From contig NZ_QENQ01000001.1 in NCBI RefSeq assembly GCF_003096275.1, positions 206,641-270,640 of the forward strand: a stretch of DNA of 64,000 nt, in the 5' to 3' direction. Below the pieces are notes generated by a model. The model had not been told where the DNA came from and did not search any database. It saw nothing but the letters and a program-made list of their open reading frames with translations. Source of the DNA: Sphingomonas pokkalii (GTDB taxonomy: Bacteria; Pseudomonadota; Alphaproteobacteria; Sphingomonadales; Sphingomonadaceae). A program made the translations under genes and the position numbers. Shown here in pieces: positions 16,996 through 28,111 of the stretch; the stretch's first letter is position 1; every line of letters begins with the position of its first letter.

Positions 16996-17913
16996 TCAGG
17001 CCGCCGCTACCGCCGCCTGCTGCCGCGGGCGCAGGCCCAGCAGGTGGCAGATCGCGTAGCTCAGCTCGGCGCGGTTGAGCGTGTAGAAGTGGAACTGCCG
17101 CACCCCGCCCGCATAGAGCTTGCGGCACAGTTCCGCCGCAAGCGTCGCCGAAACCAGCTGCCGCGCCGCCGGATGGTCGTCGAGCCCCTCGAACGCCTTC
17201 TCCATCCAGGCCGGCACGTCCGTCCCGCACATCGCCGACATCTTCACCACGCTGGCATAGTTCATCACCGGCATGATGCCCGGCACGATCTCGGCATCGA
17301 TCCCCGCCGCCGCTGCGCGGTCGCGGAAGCGCAGGAAGGTCTCGGCCTCGAAGAAGAACTGGGTGATCGCGCGGTTGGCGCCGGCGTCGATCTTGCGCTT
17401 CAGGTTGTCGAGATCGGCCTCGGGGCTCGGCGAATCCGGGTGGCATTCGGGATAGGCGCTCACCGAAATCTCGAACGGGTGGAGCCGGCGCAGACCCGCG
17501 ACGAGATCGGCCGCATTCTCATAGCCGCCGGGATGGGTGCGATACTTCTCGCCGGCGCGCGGCGGATCGCCGCGCAGCGCCACGATATGCCGCACGCCCG
17601 CCGCCCAATATTCCTCGGCGATCTGGTCGATCTCCTCGCGGGTCGCCTCGACGCAGGTCAGGTGCGCGGCAGCAGCCAGCGGCGTCTCGCGCGCGATCTT
17701 CGAGACCGTGGCATGGGTGCGCTCGCGCGTCGTGCCGCCGGCGCCATAGGTGACGCTCACGAACCGGGGCCCGAGCGGCGACAGCGTCTCGATCGAGGCC
17801 CAAAGCGTCTCTTCCATCTTCTCGGTCTTGGGCGGGAAGAATTCGAAGCTCACCGCCACATCGCCCGCCACATCGGCGAACAGGGGCGGTGCCATGGGGT
17901 CTACGATACTCAT
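16996..17913 (-). CDS. metF: 5,10-methylenetetrahydrofolate reductase
   Basis: 305 residues; reduces methylene-THF to 5-methyl-THF, the methyl donor for the two MetH proteins next to it. Visible family motifs: VSFEFFPPKTEKMEETLW, VSVTYGAGGTTRERT, HLTCVEATREEI, VALRGDPP (folate/FAD pocket) and the flavin-site region AITQFFFEAETFLRFRDR. Start at ATG 17913, which overlaps the stop of the upstream regulator by 4 bases (ATGA), so expression is coupled to it. The C-terminus is Ala-rich with no extra domain. Confidence 0.96.
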   Translation of the reverse strand: MSIVDPMAPPLFADVAGDVAVSFEFFPPKTEKMEETLWASIETLSPLGPRFVSVTYGAGGTTRERTHATVSKIARETPLAAAAHLTCVEATREEIDQIAEEYWAAGVRHIVALRGDPPRAGEKYRTHPGGYENAADLVAGLRRLHPFEISVSAYPECHPDSPSPEADLDNLKRKIDAGANRAITQFFFEAETFLRFRDRAAAAGIDAEIVPGIMPVMNYASVVKMSAMCGTDVPAWMEKAFEGLDDHPAARQLVSATLAAELCRKLYAGGVRQFHFYTLNRAELSYAICHLLGLRPRQQAAVAAA

Positions 17914-18860
17914 GCCGCCTTCACCTTTTCCACGCTCTCCCCGGTCTTGCGACCGAGCCATAATTTCACCGTCAGTGCGCCGCCTTCCAGCGTCTGCACC
18001 TGCACCGGGGCGAGCCCGGCGCGATCGAACCAGCCGAGCATCTGCTCGTCCGAGAACCCCAGTCGCGCATGCGCATCGCGGGTGCGCAGCTCCTCGCGCT
18101 CGTGCGGCGCGAAATCGACGATCAGCAGCCGCCCGCCGGGGCCGAGCACGCGTGCGGCCTCGCCGATCGCCGCCGCCGGCTGCTGTGCGAAGTGGAGCAC
18201 ATGATGCAATATAGCAGTATCCGCAGCGCCATCCGCCAAGGGCAGCGCATAGAGATCGGCCTGGCGCAATTCGGCATGGCCGAGATCGGCGAGCTTGGCG
18301 CGCGCCAGCCGCAGCATTTCGGAGGAACGATCGATCCCCAGCGCCTGCGCGGCGCGTGGCCCGAACAGCTCGAGCATCCGACCGGTACCGGTGCCGATAT
18401 CGACCAGCGTGCCGAGTGACCCTTCGCCCAGCGCCGCCCCCATCGCCGCCTCGACTTCGCTCTCGGCGACGTGGAGCGAGCGGATCGCGTCCCACTGGCC
18501 GGCATTCGCCTCAAACCAGCTTTCCGCAGCACTGGCCCGGTCTGCACGGACCGCCGAGAGCCGCGCCTGATCGGCGACCACCCAGGGGTCACCCGCCATC
18601 TCCCAGGCATCGAGTGCCGCCAGCACCGGAACGGTCACCGCCTGCCGGCCGAGCGCCACGAACACCCAGCTGCCTTCCTTGCGGCGCTCGGCCACGCCGG
18701 CGTCGCACAGGATCTTCACATGGCGCGAGACGCGCGGCTGGCTCTGCCCCAACACCTGCGCCAGTTCCCCCACGCTCAGCTCCATCGCGCGCAGCAGCGC
18801 GACGATCCGCAGCCGGGTCGAATCCGCAAGCGCGCGGAAGATGGCGAGAGGTTCGGTCAT
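17910..18860 (-). CDS. sahR: ArsR-family regulator fused to a SAM-dependent methyltransferase domain (SahR-like)
   Basis: 316 residues. Residues ~1-85 are an ArsR winged helix (FRALADSTRLRIVALLRAMELSVGELAQ, recognition helix QSQPRVSRHVKIL) without the metal-binding Cys of ArsR/SmtB sensors. Residues ~140-290 are a class I methyltransferase domain with motif I VDIGTGTGRMLEL, motif II GIDRSSEMLRLA and the ILHHVLHF region. This ArsR-methyltransferase fusion is the layout of SahR, the S-adenosylhomocysteine-responsive regulator of methionine genes in Proteobacteria. It heads the metF-metH operon and has a perfect palindrome 12 bases before its start, so autoregulation is likely. Whether the methyltransferase fold is catalytic or only a SAH sensor is not readable here. 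Confidence 0.85.
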   Translation of the reverse strand: MTEPLAIFRALADSTRLRIVALLRAMELSVGELAQVLGQSQPRVSRHVKILCDAGVAERRKEGSWVFVALGRQAVTVPVLAALDAWEMAGDPWVVADQARLSAVRADRASAAESWFEANAGQWDAIRSLHVAESEVEAAMGAALGEGSLGTLVDIGTGTGRMLELFGPRAAQALGIDRSSEMLRLARAKLADLGHAELRQADLYALPLADGAADTAILHHVLHFAQQPAAAIGEAARVLGPGGRLLIVDFAPHEREELRTRDAHARLGFSDEQMLGWFDRAGLAPVQVQTLEGGALTVKLWLGRKTGESVEKVKAA

Positions 18861-18871
18861 GGGTGGGATAG

Positions 18872-18895
18872 AGATATAAAGATATCTTTATATCT
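18872..18895. promoter_or_regulatory. Perfect 24-bp palindrome, probable SahR operator
   Basis: The half-site AGATATAAAGAT is followed directly by its exact reverse complement ATCTTTATATCT. This AT-rich site stands out in GC-rich DNA, begins 12 bases before the sahR start codon and is 81 bases from the divergent lipoprotein gene. It probably overlaps the promoter and represses sahR-metF-metH when SAH is low. Confidence 0.8.
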
Positions 18896-18976
18896 GGTCA
18901 ACGCATCGCTGCGCGGTTGCGTGCGTTTGCGGCTCTGGCTAGCCCGAGCCCAAACCCCGTGAAGGAACCCCTTTCC

Positions 18977-19210
18977 ATGCGCAAGCTTCTCCTCCTCCCC
19001 GTCGCCGCCGTTGCGCTCACCGCCCTTGCGGCCTGCGGCAACCAGGCGAAGAACGAAGCCGCCGAAGCCAATGAGGCGATGGCCGGCGACAGCAACACGA
19101 TGGGCGACGCGGTGGCCGATGTGAACGCAGCCGAAGACGCCGCGTTCGCGGATGCGGAAAATGCCTATACGGGCAACACGACAGCGATCGGCAACGAGAT
19201 CGTCGATTGA
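18977..19210 (+). CDS. Small acidic lipoprotein
   Basis: 77 residues from ATG 18977 (GAAGGA ~10 bases upstream). The signal MRKLLLLPVAAVALTALAAC ends in lipobox L-A-A-C. The mature part is short, Ala/Asp/Glu/Asn-rich and low-complexity (NEAAEANEAMAGDSNTMGDA), resembling the small sphingomonad entericidin-like or unknown lipoproteins. It is divergent from sahR across the palindromic operator and may share that control. Function unknown. Confidence 0.75.
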   Translation: MRKLLLLPVAAVALTALAACGNQAKNEAAEANEAMAGDSNTMGDAVADVNAAEDAAFADAENAYTGNTTAIGNEIVD

Positions 19211-19243
19211 GGCGTTTGCCCAGCCTTCCCCCTTTCCCGGAGC

Positions 19244-20200
19244 ATGCCAATGCCGCCTCTTCGCCCGCTCGGCGCCTCAGGTCTTGAGATCACGCCGCTC
19301 GTTCTCGGCGGCAACGTCTTCGGCTGGACCGCCGACAAGGCCGCCAGCTTCCGCATCCTCGATCGCTTCGCCGAGCGCGGCGGAGTGATGATCGACACCG
19401 CCGATGTCTATTCTGCCTGGGTCTCGGGCCATCAGGGCGGCGAATCCGAAAGCGTGATCGGGGAGTGGCTGCGCAGCTCGGGCAAGCGCGACCAGGTGCT
19501 GATCGCCACCAAGGTCGGCATGTTGCCCGGCGAAGGCGGCGAGAAGCTGGCCCCGGCGCGCATCGCGGCGGCGGCCGAAGCCTCGCTTCGGCGGCTCGGC
19601 GTCGAGACGATCGATCTCTATTTCGCGCATCAGGACGATGAGGACGTGGCCCAGGCGGACTATCTCGCGGCGTTCGGCAAGCTGATCGACGCGGGCAAGG
19701 TCCGCGCGCTGGGGGCATCCAACTTCCATGCGATGCGGCTCAAGTCGGCGCTCGATCTGGCGGCGAAGGAGGGCCTGCCGCACTTCCGCGTGCTCCAGCC
19801 CGAATATAACCTGGTCAGCCGCCGCAAGTTCGAGGGCGAACTGCAGGACCTGTGCATCACCCATAATCTGGGGGTGATCCCCTATTATGGCCTCGCTTCG
19901 GGCTTCCTCACCGGCAAGTATCGCAGCGAAGCCGATCTTTCGAAGAGCGTGCGCGGCGGCGGCATGGCCAAGCTGCTCGCCGGGAAAGGGCGCCCGATGC
20001 TGGCGGTGATGGACGAGGTTGCGGCCGAGACCGGCGCCAGCCTCGCCCAGATCGCGCTCGCCTGGCTGGCGGCGCAGGACGGCGTCACCGCGCCGATCGC
20101 CAGCGCGACCAGCATCGCGCAGCTCGACGAACTGATCGGCGCCTGGGACGTGGAACTCACCCACGACCAGCTTGATCGCCTCACGGCCGCCGGGGCCTGA
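19244..20200 (+). CDS. Aldo/keto reductase
   Basis: 318 residues, NADPH-dependent TIM-barrel oxidoreductase. The catalytic tetrad is visible: Asp and Tyr in IDTADVYSAW, Lys in IATKVGM, His in YFAHQDDEDVAQ. The family motifs LGASNFHAMRLKSAL and GVIPYYGLASGFLTGKY point to the AKR group with YajO/GRP-like enzymes. A second in-frame ATG lies six bases inside the chosen start. The natural carbonyl substrate is unknown. It ends in a TGATG overlap with the next small gene. Confidence 0.93.
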   Translation: MPMPPLRPLGASGLEITPLVLGGNVFGWTADKAASFRILDRFAERGGVMIDTADVYSAWVSGHQGGESESVIGEWLRSSGKRDQVLIATKVGMLPGEGGEKLAPARIAAAAEASLRRLGVETIDLYFAHQDDEDVAQADYLAAFGKLIDAGKVRALGASNFHAMRLKSALDLAAKEGLPHFRVLQPEYNLVSRRKFEGELQDLCITHNLGVIPYYGLASGFLTGKYRSEADLSKSVRGGGMAKLLAGKGRPMLAVMDEVAAETGASLAQIALAWLAAQDGVTAPIASATSIAQLDELIGAWDVELTHDQLDRLTAAGA

Positions 20201-20427
20201 TGACCGCCGCCGACCTGATCGACCGCATCGTCGCGCAGCTCGTCCGCCGCCATGGCGGCACCGTGCGGCGCTGGAAGACGGTGCTGGGCAAGGTGCGCGT
20301 CTATGACGCCGAGACGCACCCGCACTGCAACTGGTCGCTGGCCCCCAGCGGCGCGGCGGGCGACGTCGCCGCAGTGGAGAAGCTGCTCGACGAGCTGCGG
20401 ATCACCTACCCGATCGTGACCGGCTGA
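20200..20427 (+). CDS. Small hypothetical protein coupled to the aldo/keto reductase
   Basis: 75 residues. ATG 20200 shares one base with the preceding stop (TGATG). It contains VRRWKTVLGKVRVYDAETHP followed by HCNWSLAPSG, giving a His/Cys/Trp cluster near residues 45-52, then an amphipathic helix. No signal peptide or membrane segment. I do not recognise a named family; the tight overlap supports translation. Confidence 0.7.
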   Translation: MTAADLIDRIVAQLVRRHGGTVRRWKTVLGKVRVYDAETHPHCNWSLAPSGAAGDVAAVEKLLDELRITYPIVTG

Positions 20428-20437
20428 CCCCTCGCGC

Positions 20438-20465
20438 CGTCATCCAAGCGAAAGCCGGGATGACG
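20438..20465. repeat. Short GAAA-loop hairpin repeat, copy 1
   Basis: CGTCATCC ... GCGAAAGC ... GGATGACG forms an imperfect 12-bp stem with a GAAA tetraloop, 10 bases after the preceding stop. A related copy in opposite orientation is at 56521-56548. Confidence 0.55.
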
Positions 20466-20476
20466 AAAAGAAAAAA

Positions 20477-20512
20477 GGGCGGAGCACTTGGTGCCCCGCC
20501 CCCCTTTTTTTC
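20477..20512. terminator. Bidirectional rho-independent terminator
   Basis: GGGCGG-a-GCAC-ttg-GTGC-c-CCGCCC hairpin at 20477-20501, followed by an 8-base T-run (20505-20512). On the other side lies an A-rich run (20466-20476) that reads as T-rich on the minus strand. It serves the convergent small gene at 20200 and the TonB receptor ending at 20527. Confidence 0.9.
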
Positions 20513-20526
20513 CCCTCCGGCAGCCT

Positions 20527-22833
20527 TTAGAGGCCAACCTTCAGCGTCAGGAAGAACTGCTGCGGTGCGCCGATCATCAGCGTCTGGTTGTCGCCGCTGT
20601 TGCCGAAGCCGTTCGTGCCGATCGTCGATACGTACTTCTTGTCGAACAGGTTGGTGACATTGCCCTGCAGCTCCAGCTTGCGGCCGCCAAGGTCGAACTT
20701 GTAGCCCAGCGTCGCATCCACCACCACGCGGCCGTCCACGAACTGGTCGTTGGTGTAGGTGAAGTAGCGCTTGCTCATATAGTTGGCGCCGACGCGGGCG
20801 TTGAAGCCCTGGCCGGTCCAGGTCACTTCGCCCTTCAGCATGTGCTTCGGCGAATCGACCACGGTCTTGCCCTTGGTGGGGATCACCGCCGTCGCGGTGG
20901 TGACATTGTCGCGATAGGTCGAGTCGTTGTAGCTGTACGAGCCGAACAGCCCGAAGCCCATCGGCAGGCGCACATCGCCCGTCGCCTCGACACCGATCGA
21001 GCGCGCGTCGCCCACATTCTGCAGGATCGCCGGGTTGCCGACGATGCCGGCACTCGTCGTCACCGCCAGCAGGCGGTTGCGGAAGTTGACATAATAGCCC
21101 GCCAGCGAGCCGGTGAAGATGCCGGAGCGGAAACGGCCGCCCACTTCATAGGTATCCGAGGCTTCCGGCTTGAGCTTGGTCGCGCCGTTGTTGAGCGCGT
21201 TGAAGCCGGCCTGCGTCGTCGCGAACGGACCGCTGGTCGCCGCGGACACGAAGGCGCGGGTCACTTGCGTGAAGCCGGCGAACAGTTCGGCGTTCGGCGT
21301 AACGCGGTAGTTCAGGCCGACATGCGGCTGGAACCAGTCCGTCACCTTGATCTTGCCGCCGGCCAGTCCGCCCGCGACGATCGGCGTCGCGCGATTGGTG
21401 ACAGCGAAGCCCTTCCAGCCCAGGTTCGCGGTCAGCGCGCCGAGCTCGATCTTGTCCTGCACGAAATACTGGACGGTGTCGGTCTGGTAGCGCCAATACC
21501 ATTGGGTGGCGAAGGGGTTGCTCTGGAATTCCAGGCTGTCACGGCCCGGATCGGTGCGGCTATCCAGTGCGTAGAAGCGCCGCGCCTGGCGGAAATTGTT
21601 CCGCTCGTACCAACCGCCCACGGTGATGTCGTTGGCGCCGATCTTGGTGCCGATATTGCCGAACACGCCGCCGCGGCGGATGTCATATTCGGTAGTGCGC
21701 AGCGACATCGGCACGCCGTTGGGCGAGGCGAGATAGGGAGTGTACCACAGGCCTTGGCCGTGATTGTTGTGGTAATAGCCCTTCAGCACGCCATGGATCG
21801 CCGAATCGCTGGTCGTCTCGAGCCCTGCCGACGCGAGATAGTCGCGGCGCAAGCCGGCGGCGTTGTAATAGGCGTCGTCCGGGTTGAGGAACGGCGCGGG
21901 ATAGACCGTGCCGGCACCCGGGTTCGTCGGGACCACACCGGTGTACCGATTGTTCGCACCGATATCCGAAACCAGGATCGCCTTGGCATAGTCGTTCGAG
22001 ATATTGTCCCAGCCATAGCCGAGACGCTTGATCATATTGAGCGACATATCCTGATAGTCGTTCTCGCGACGATCGGAGAAGTCGAACGTGCCCACCGCGC
22101 GCAGCTCCGGCGTGAGCGGGGTGACGATCTTGCCGTTGACCTGGTTGATGCGCTGCGAACCCCAGCCCTTCCACTTGTCGGTATCCGAGTGGAGGTAGGA
22201 GAGGTAGGCGCGGGTGCCGCCCGGGGTCAGCTCGCCGAAATCGAGCCGGCCGAACACGCGCCAGAAATTGTTGCTGCCGCCGGTGGCGTTGACGTCGATG
22301 CCCAGCGTCTCCTTGGGATCGCTCGACAGGAATTCGAGCGTGCCGCCAAGGTTGTTGGTCGCCTGGGTGTCGATCGAGCCCGAACCCTGCGACACGCGCG
22401 TCTCGGCGATATTCTCGCTGATGATCGCGCGGCTGATGTGCAGGCCGTTGACGTTGCCGTAGCTGGCGTCGCCCAGCGGAATGCCGTCCAGCGTGAAGCC
22501 CAGCTGGTTCTGGTTGAAGCTGCGGATCGAGATGCGGCCCGCCCATTCATAGGCACCGAACGGATCGGCGCCCTGGAAATTGACGCCCGGCAGCTTCTCG
22601 ATCGCCTTCAAGGGGCTGGTGCCCGGCGCGAGCAGCGCGATGTCGCTCTGCGTCAGCGTCTGGATCTGGCGGGTTTCGCCTTTGCCGATCACGACGATTT
22701 CGTCGCTGCCCCCTGCGGTGTCGGTATCCGGCAGCACGGCGGCGGTGGTCGTCTGCGCGAAGGCCGCGCCGGAAACGAAGAACGACGTGCCGGCAAGCAG
22801 GCCGGCGGCGAGCATACGAATGCGCATGCGCAT
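20527..22833 (-). CDS. TonB-dependent outer-membrane receptor
   Basis: 768 residues. ATG 22833 follows AAGGGG and opens a signal peptide (MRMRIRMLAAGLLAGTSFFV ... AFAQ, about 1-27). The TonB box region is DEIVVIGKGETRQIQTL, the plug domain reads LKAIEKLPGVNFQGADPFG, ISIRSFNQNQLGFTLDGIPLG and ISQGSGSIDTQATNN, and the 22-strand barrel fills the rest, ending LTLKVGL. Active uptake across the outer membrane; ligand unknown. The plug motif with QNQLGFTLDG is typical of CirA-like receptors rather than the Oar-type ones at 28164 and 32086. It is divergent from clpB (257-base gap) and stops at a strong bidirectional terminator. No Fur-type site was identified. Confidence 0.94.
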   Translation of the reverse strand: MRMRIRMLAAGLLAGTSFFVSGAAFAQTTTAAVLPDTDTAGGSDEIVVIGKGETRQIQTLTQSDIALLAPGTSPLKAIEKLPGVNFQGADPFGAYEWAGRISIRSFNQNQLGFTLDGIPLGDASYGNVNGLHISRAIISENIAETRVSQGSGSIDTQATNNLGGTLEFLSSDPKETLGIDVNATGGSNNFWRVFGRLDFGELTPGGTRAYLSYLHSDTDKWKGWGSQRINQVNGKIVTPLTPELRAVGTFDFSDRRENDYQDMSLNMIKRLGYGWDNISNDYAKAILVSDIGANNRYTGVVPTNPGAGTVYPAPFLNPDDAYYNAAGLRRDYLASAGLETTSDSAIHGVLKGYYHNNHGQGLWYTPYLASPNGVPMSLRTTEYDIRRGGVFGNIGTKIGANDITVGGWYERNNFRQARRFYALDSRTDPGRDSLEFQSNPFATQWYWRYQTDTVQYFVQDKIELGALTANLGWKGFAVTNRATPIVAGGLAGGKIKVTDWFQPHVGLNYRVTPNAELFAGFTQVTRAFVSAATSGPFATTQAGFNALNNGATKLKPEASDTYEVGGRFRSGIFTGSLAGYYVNFRNRLLAVTTSAGIVGNPAILQNVGDARSIGVEATGDVRLPMGFGLFGSYSYNDSTYRDNVTTATAVIPTKGKTVVDSPKHMLKGEVTWTGQGFNARVGANYMSKRYFTYTNDQFVDGRVVVDATLGYKFDLGGRKLELQGNVTNLFDKKYVSTIGTNGFGNSGDNQTLMIGAPQQFFLTLKVGL

Positions 22834-23034
22834 GAACCCCTTGGAAAGCACCAGGCCCAGTGCCCGTGCTTCGCGGCGGCTACGCGCGCTGCGTTGCAAC
22901 ATTTGGCTGTTGCCGTTGCAGAACGATGGCAGCTGCGCGACATTCCGGTGACGAAGCCGTAAACACGCGGAAATCTCCGCATTTGCGGGAGGGGGCAGCG
23001 ATGCGATGATCCGGCTGGCACGCAAGATTGCCCC

Positions 23035-23062
23035 CTTGTGTTGCCCAATTGCAACACTATCT
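23035..23062 (+). promoter_or_regulatory. Candidate RpoH (heat-shock) promoter for clpB
   Basis: CTTG at 23035-23038 and ACTATCT at 23056-23062, 29 bases before the clpB ATG, resemble the alphaproteobacterial sigma-32 form CTTG ... CYTATNT with near-normal spacing. A TTGC/GCAA inverted repeat lies between the two boxes. One mismatch in the -10 region. Confidence 0.4.
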
Positions 23063-23090
23063 GCTGGTCACATTCGAACAGGGATCAGGC

Positions 23091-25670
<2,580 letters not shown>

Positions 25671-25678
25671 AGGTCCGG

Positions 25679-25703
25679 AGGAAGGGCTATAACAGCCCTT
25701 CCT
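25679..25703. terminator. Perfect 10-bp hairpin after clpB
   Basis: AGGAAGGGCT / AGCCCTTCCT around a 5-base loop, 8 bases after the clpB stop and 21 bases before the end of the convergent gene. No T-run, so termination strength is uncertain. Confidence 0.5.
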
Positions 25704-25724
25704 CCTACCCCGAGCAAGCGAAAG

Positions 25725-26015
25725 TCAGCAGCCGCCATTGGGCTGACAGCTCCCCGTTTGCACCCGCTCGATATTCTGCCGGTCAGACTGACGAAGTTCA
25801 GCCCATTGCGCGCGGGTGTGGCAGACCTTGCGCTTCTGCAACCGGCTTCCAAGTACCTCTTCCTTCACGCAGACCATTTCGTTCGGATCGCGCGCGCCAC
25901 GCGTCGACGTCTCCGGCTTCTTCGTCGCCGTATCGGGCTGCTGCGCCGCAGCCACGCCCATCGACAGCAACCCTACCAGCGCCGCAGCCCCCCAAACCAG
26001 ACGATTGCTGTTCAC
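25725..26015 (-). CDS. Small exported Cys-containing protein
   Basis: 96 residues with a GTG start at 26015 (GGGGAGA about 6 bases upstream; a second GTG at 26042 is possible). Signal peptide NRLVWGAAALVGLLSMGVAAAQ. The mature part has a conserved-looking core DPNEMVCVKEEVLGSRLQ with KRKVCHTRAQWAELRQ, and ends SCQPNGGC; the four cysteines could form disulphides in the periplasm. This core (C-V-K-E-E ... G-S-R-L-Q ... K-V-C) recurs in small sphingomonad proteins of unknown function. It is convergent with clpB. Confidence 0.75.
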   Translation of the reverse strand: MNSNRLVWGAAALVGLLSMGVAAAQQPDTATKKPETSTRGARDPNEMVCVKEEVLGSRLQKRKVCHTRAQWAELRQSDRQNIERVQTGSCQPNGGC

Positions 26016-26061
26016 ACAATTTCTCCCCAATCCACGACTCACTAAGACATGCCGTACGATA

Positions 26062-28071
26062 CTATAGTTCGTATCCGAATTTCTTCGCCCACGGCGCGAT
26101 CACCGGAAAGATCGACGAGAGATGATCCCGATAGCGGTGCCAACGCCCCGCAGCCCGCTGGTAGATCGGTTCGGTAACCTGCGAATAACTGGCGGTAGTG
26201 ATGAGACCACGTTCACGCGCTGTACGCCGATGGTCGAGCGCTTCGGCCGTCCACGAAAGCCCCAGCCAATCGAATAGCGGACGCACTTCCGCCTCCACGT
26301 CTTGCACAAGCCGTTCATAGACGACGGAGCGTGTCGGCACGCCGAGCAATGCTTGCGCTCGCTCCCAGTGCGCAAAACTCGCATCGTAGAAATCCGCAGC
26401 GTCCTCGAGCCGCAGGAAGTTCGACATAGCCCGATTCAGCCGAAAATTGCTCATAAGGCAGCTAAGCAGAACGTCGCACGGGTGGCGAAGCGCCAGGATG
26501 ATCCGCGCCTGCGGGAAAAGCCGGCGGATCAGGGGCACTTTGTAGAGATAGAGGGGCGACTTATCGATTAGCATCCGCCCTGCGGGCGCCGCGCCATACC
26601 GTTCCACTTCGGCAAAATAATGTGCACGGGCCGCACGAACGGCGCCTTCGTCCATCGCCGCCAACGCCTCCATTCCACCGATGGCATCCTCCACGGCGTT
26701 CAGTGCAGGCTTTTCTTCCAGAACCATCGTGTCGGGATGGCCCATCAAGATCGTGTCCAGCAACGTTGTCCCTGACCGCGGAAAGCCCAGAAGAAAGACC
26801 GGATCTGCCTCGGTGAAGGCTGGGTCTGGCGTCCAGCCCCGCGCCCAATCGGATTGCATCCTGCCGATCTCACCGCGTACCTGGGCCCGCAATTGCGCGG
26901 CGCGAGATAACGGCGCAGATTCATGCCCCGCATGAAGCCGCCCGGTTTCTTCGATCCAGTGAAATGCCTCGTCCGCCCGGCCGAGGCGATCCAGCACCAT
27001 CGCACGCAGATGGGCGGTGCGTTCAGGTTCGATCTCCGCTGGGACGCGCTCTAAGCAATCGAGCGCTTCCTGAAAGCGATCGGCGCGACGATGATCAAGT
27101 GCAGCCAAGAAAGCGCGCGTTCCCGCGTCGATGGCGTTGGCGGCGGCACGCTCGAGAAGCGGTGCCAGTTCGTCGCCCCGATTGTGATGTTCATAATGGA
27201 TCGCAAGCCCCAAATAGGCCAACGCCTCCTGTGGGCGGTTTGCCAAGACGCGGAGATAGGCCTGTTCGGCCTTGTCCGTTTCCATCAGAATGCCATATTC
27301 AATGGCGAGCTTGAGCTGCATCCCCATATCGTCGGGATCGCGATCGGCTGCCGCTTCCAGCGCCTCCAACGCAAGTTCGTGACGCGCCTGCTCCTTCAAC
27401 AGGATATACAGTTCGTGCAGCGGCCGAGGGTCTTGGGGAAAGTCACGTGCCGCATTCCGCAAAGCGGCTTCGGCCTCAGCCATTCTGCCTGCCGCCCGAT
27501 AGGTGAGCGCCAGATTGAGCCGCGTCGGCGCGGCCGCAGGGTCCAGCGCGACCGCGCGCTCCAGCGCCGAAAGGGCGCCTTCCAGATCCCCGACGGCGGA
27601 ACGAGCATTGCCGAGATTGTTCAAGCTATCGACATCGTTCGGCATCCGCGCGATGACGAATGCATAGGCTTCCACCGCCTCTTCGAACCGAGACAGTGTC
27701 TGCGCGACAAAGCCGCGATACCGCGCGATCCGCAAGGACGGGTCCGCCGCCGCCCGTGCCATGGTCGCGATGCCGAACGCCTCGGCATGGCGGCCGCGAT
27801 CGATTTCGATCGCGATACGATTACAGGCGATGGTAACATCCTCCGGCCGCAAACGGCTGGCCTCCTCTAGGTGTATCGCCGCTGTTTCCAATGCGCCTTG
27901 CCTAGCGCAAACCATGCCGAGAAACGCACGGAGCGGCGCCGGATCCGGGCTTGCCGGCAACGCCGCTTCCGCCAACGCCCGCGCCCCAACCAGATCGCCG
28001 GATTGGGCGAGGCCCATCGCCTGACGGAGCGCAGGGGATTCAAGTGCAGATGAGGAAGCGGCTGATTTCAT
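26062..28071 (-). CDS. Tetratricopeptide-repeat sulfotransferase
   Basis: 669 residues from ATG 28071 (AAGGGA upstream). Residues ~1-390 are TPR repeats (for example LNNLGNARSAVGDLEGALSA and LNLALTYRAAGRMAEAEAAL). Residues ~430-660 are a sulfotransferase domain: 5'-phosphosulfate loop FLLGFPRSGTTLLDTILMGH, 3'-phosphate motif ALRHPCDVLLSCLMSNF, and the VYERLVQDVEAE region. This TPR plus sulfotransferase layout would use PAPS to sulfate a partner held by the TPR. There is no signal peptide, so it acts in the cytosol. It lies 92 bases after a TonB receptor gene on the same strand, a pairing seen repeatedly in sphingomonads by general familiarity. Target unknown. Confidence 0.9.
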   Translation of the reverse strand: MKSAASSSALESPALRQAMGLAQSGDLVGARALAEAALPASPDPAPLRAFLGMVCARQGALETAAIHLEEASRLRPEDVTIACNRIAIEIDRGRHAEAFGIATMARAAADPSLRIARYRGFVAQTLSRFEEAVEAYAFVIARMPNDVDSLNNLGNARSAVGDLEGALSALERAVALDPAAAPTRLNLALTYRAAGRMAEAEAALRNAARDFPQDPRPLHELYILLKEQARHELALEALEAAADRDPDDMGMQLKLAIEYGILMETDKAEQAYLRVLANRPQEALAYLGLAIHYEHHNRGDELAPLLERAAANAIDAGTRAFLAALDHRRADRFQEALDCLERVPAEIEPERTAHLRAMVLDRLGRADEAFHWIEETGRLHAGHESAPLSRAAQLRAQVRGEIGRMQSDWARGWTPDPAFTEADPVFLLGFPRSGTTLLDTILMGHPDTMVLEEKPALNAVEDAIGGMEALAAMDEGAVRAARAHYFAEVERYGAAPAGRMLIDKSPLYLYKVPLIRRLFPQARIILALRHPCDVLLSCLMSNFRLNRAMSNFLRLEDAADFYDASFAHWERAQALLGVPTRSVVYERLVQDVEAEVRPLFDWLGLSWTAEALDHRRTARERGLITTASYSQVTEPIYQRAAGRWHRYRDHLSSIFPVIAPWAKKFGYEL

Positions 28072-28111
28072 GGCAGTCCCTTGTGCGCGTATCGCAAGCC
28101 GGAAAACAAGT

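Noticed and set aside
18861..18976. A SAM, SAH or cobalamin riboswitch before the methionine genes
   Set aside because: The leader between palindrome and start is only about 12 bases on the sahR side, too short for a riboswitch, and no conserved helices were seen; a SahR operator explains the control.
20488..22962. An 824-codon plus-strand open frame opposite the TonB receptor
   Set aside because: Reverse frame of a high-GC gene; low-complexity Arg/Ala/Val composition and no start signal.
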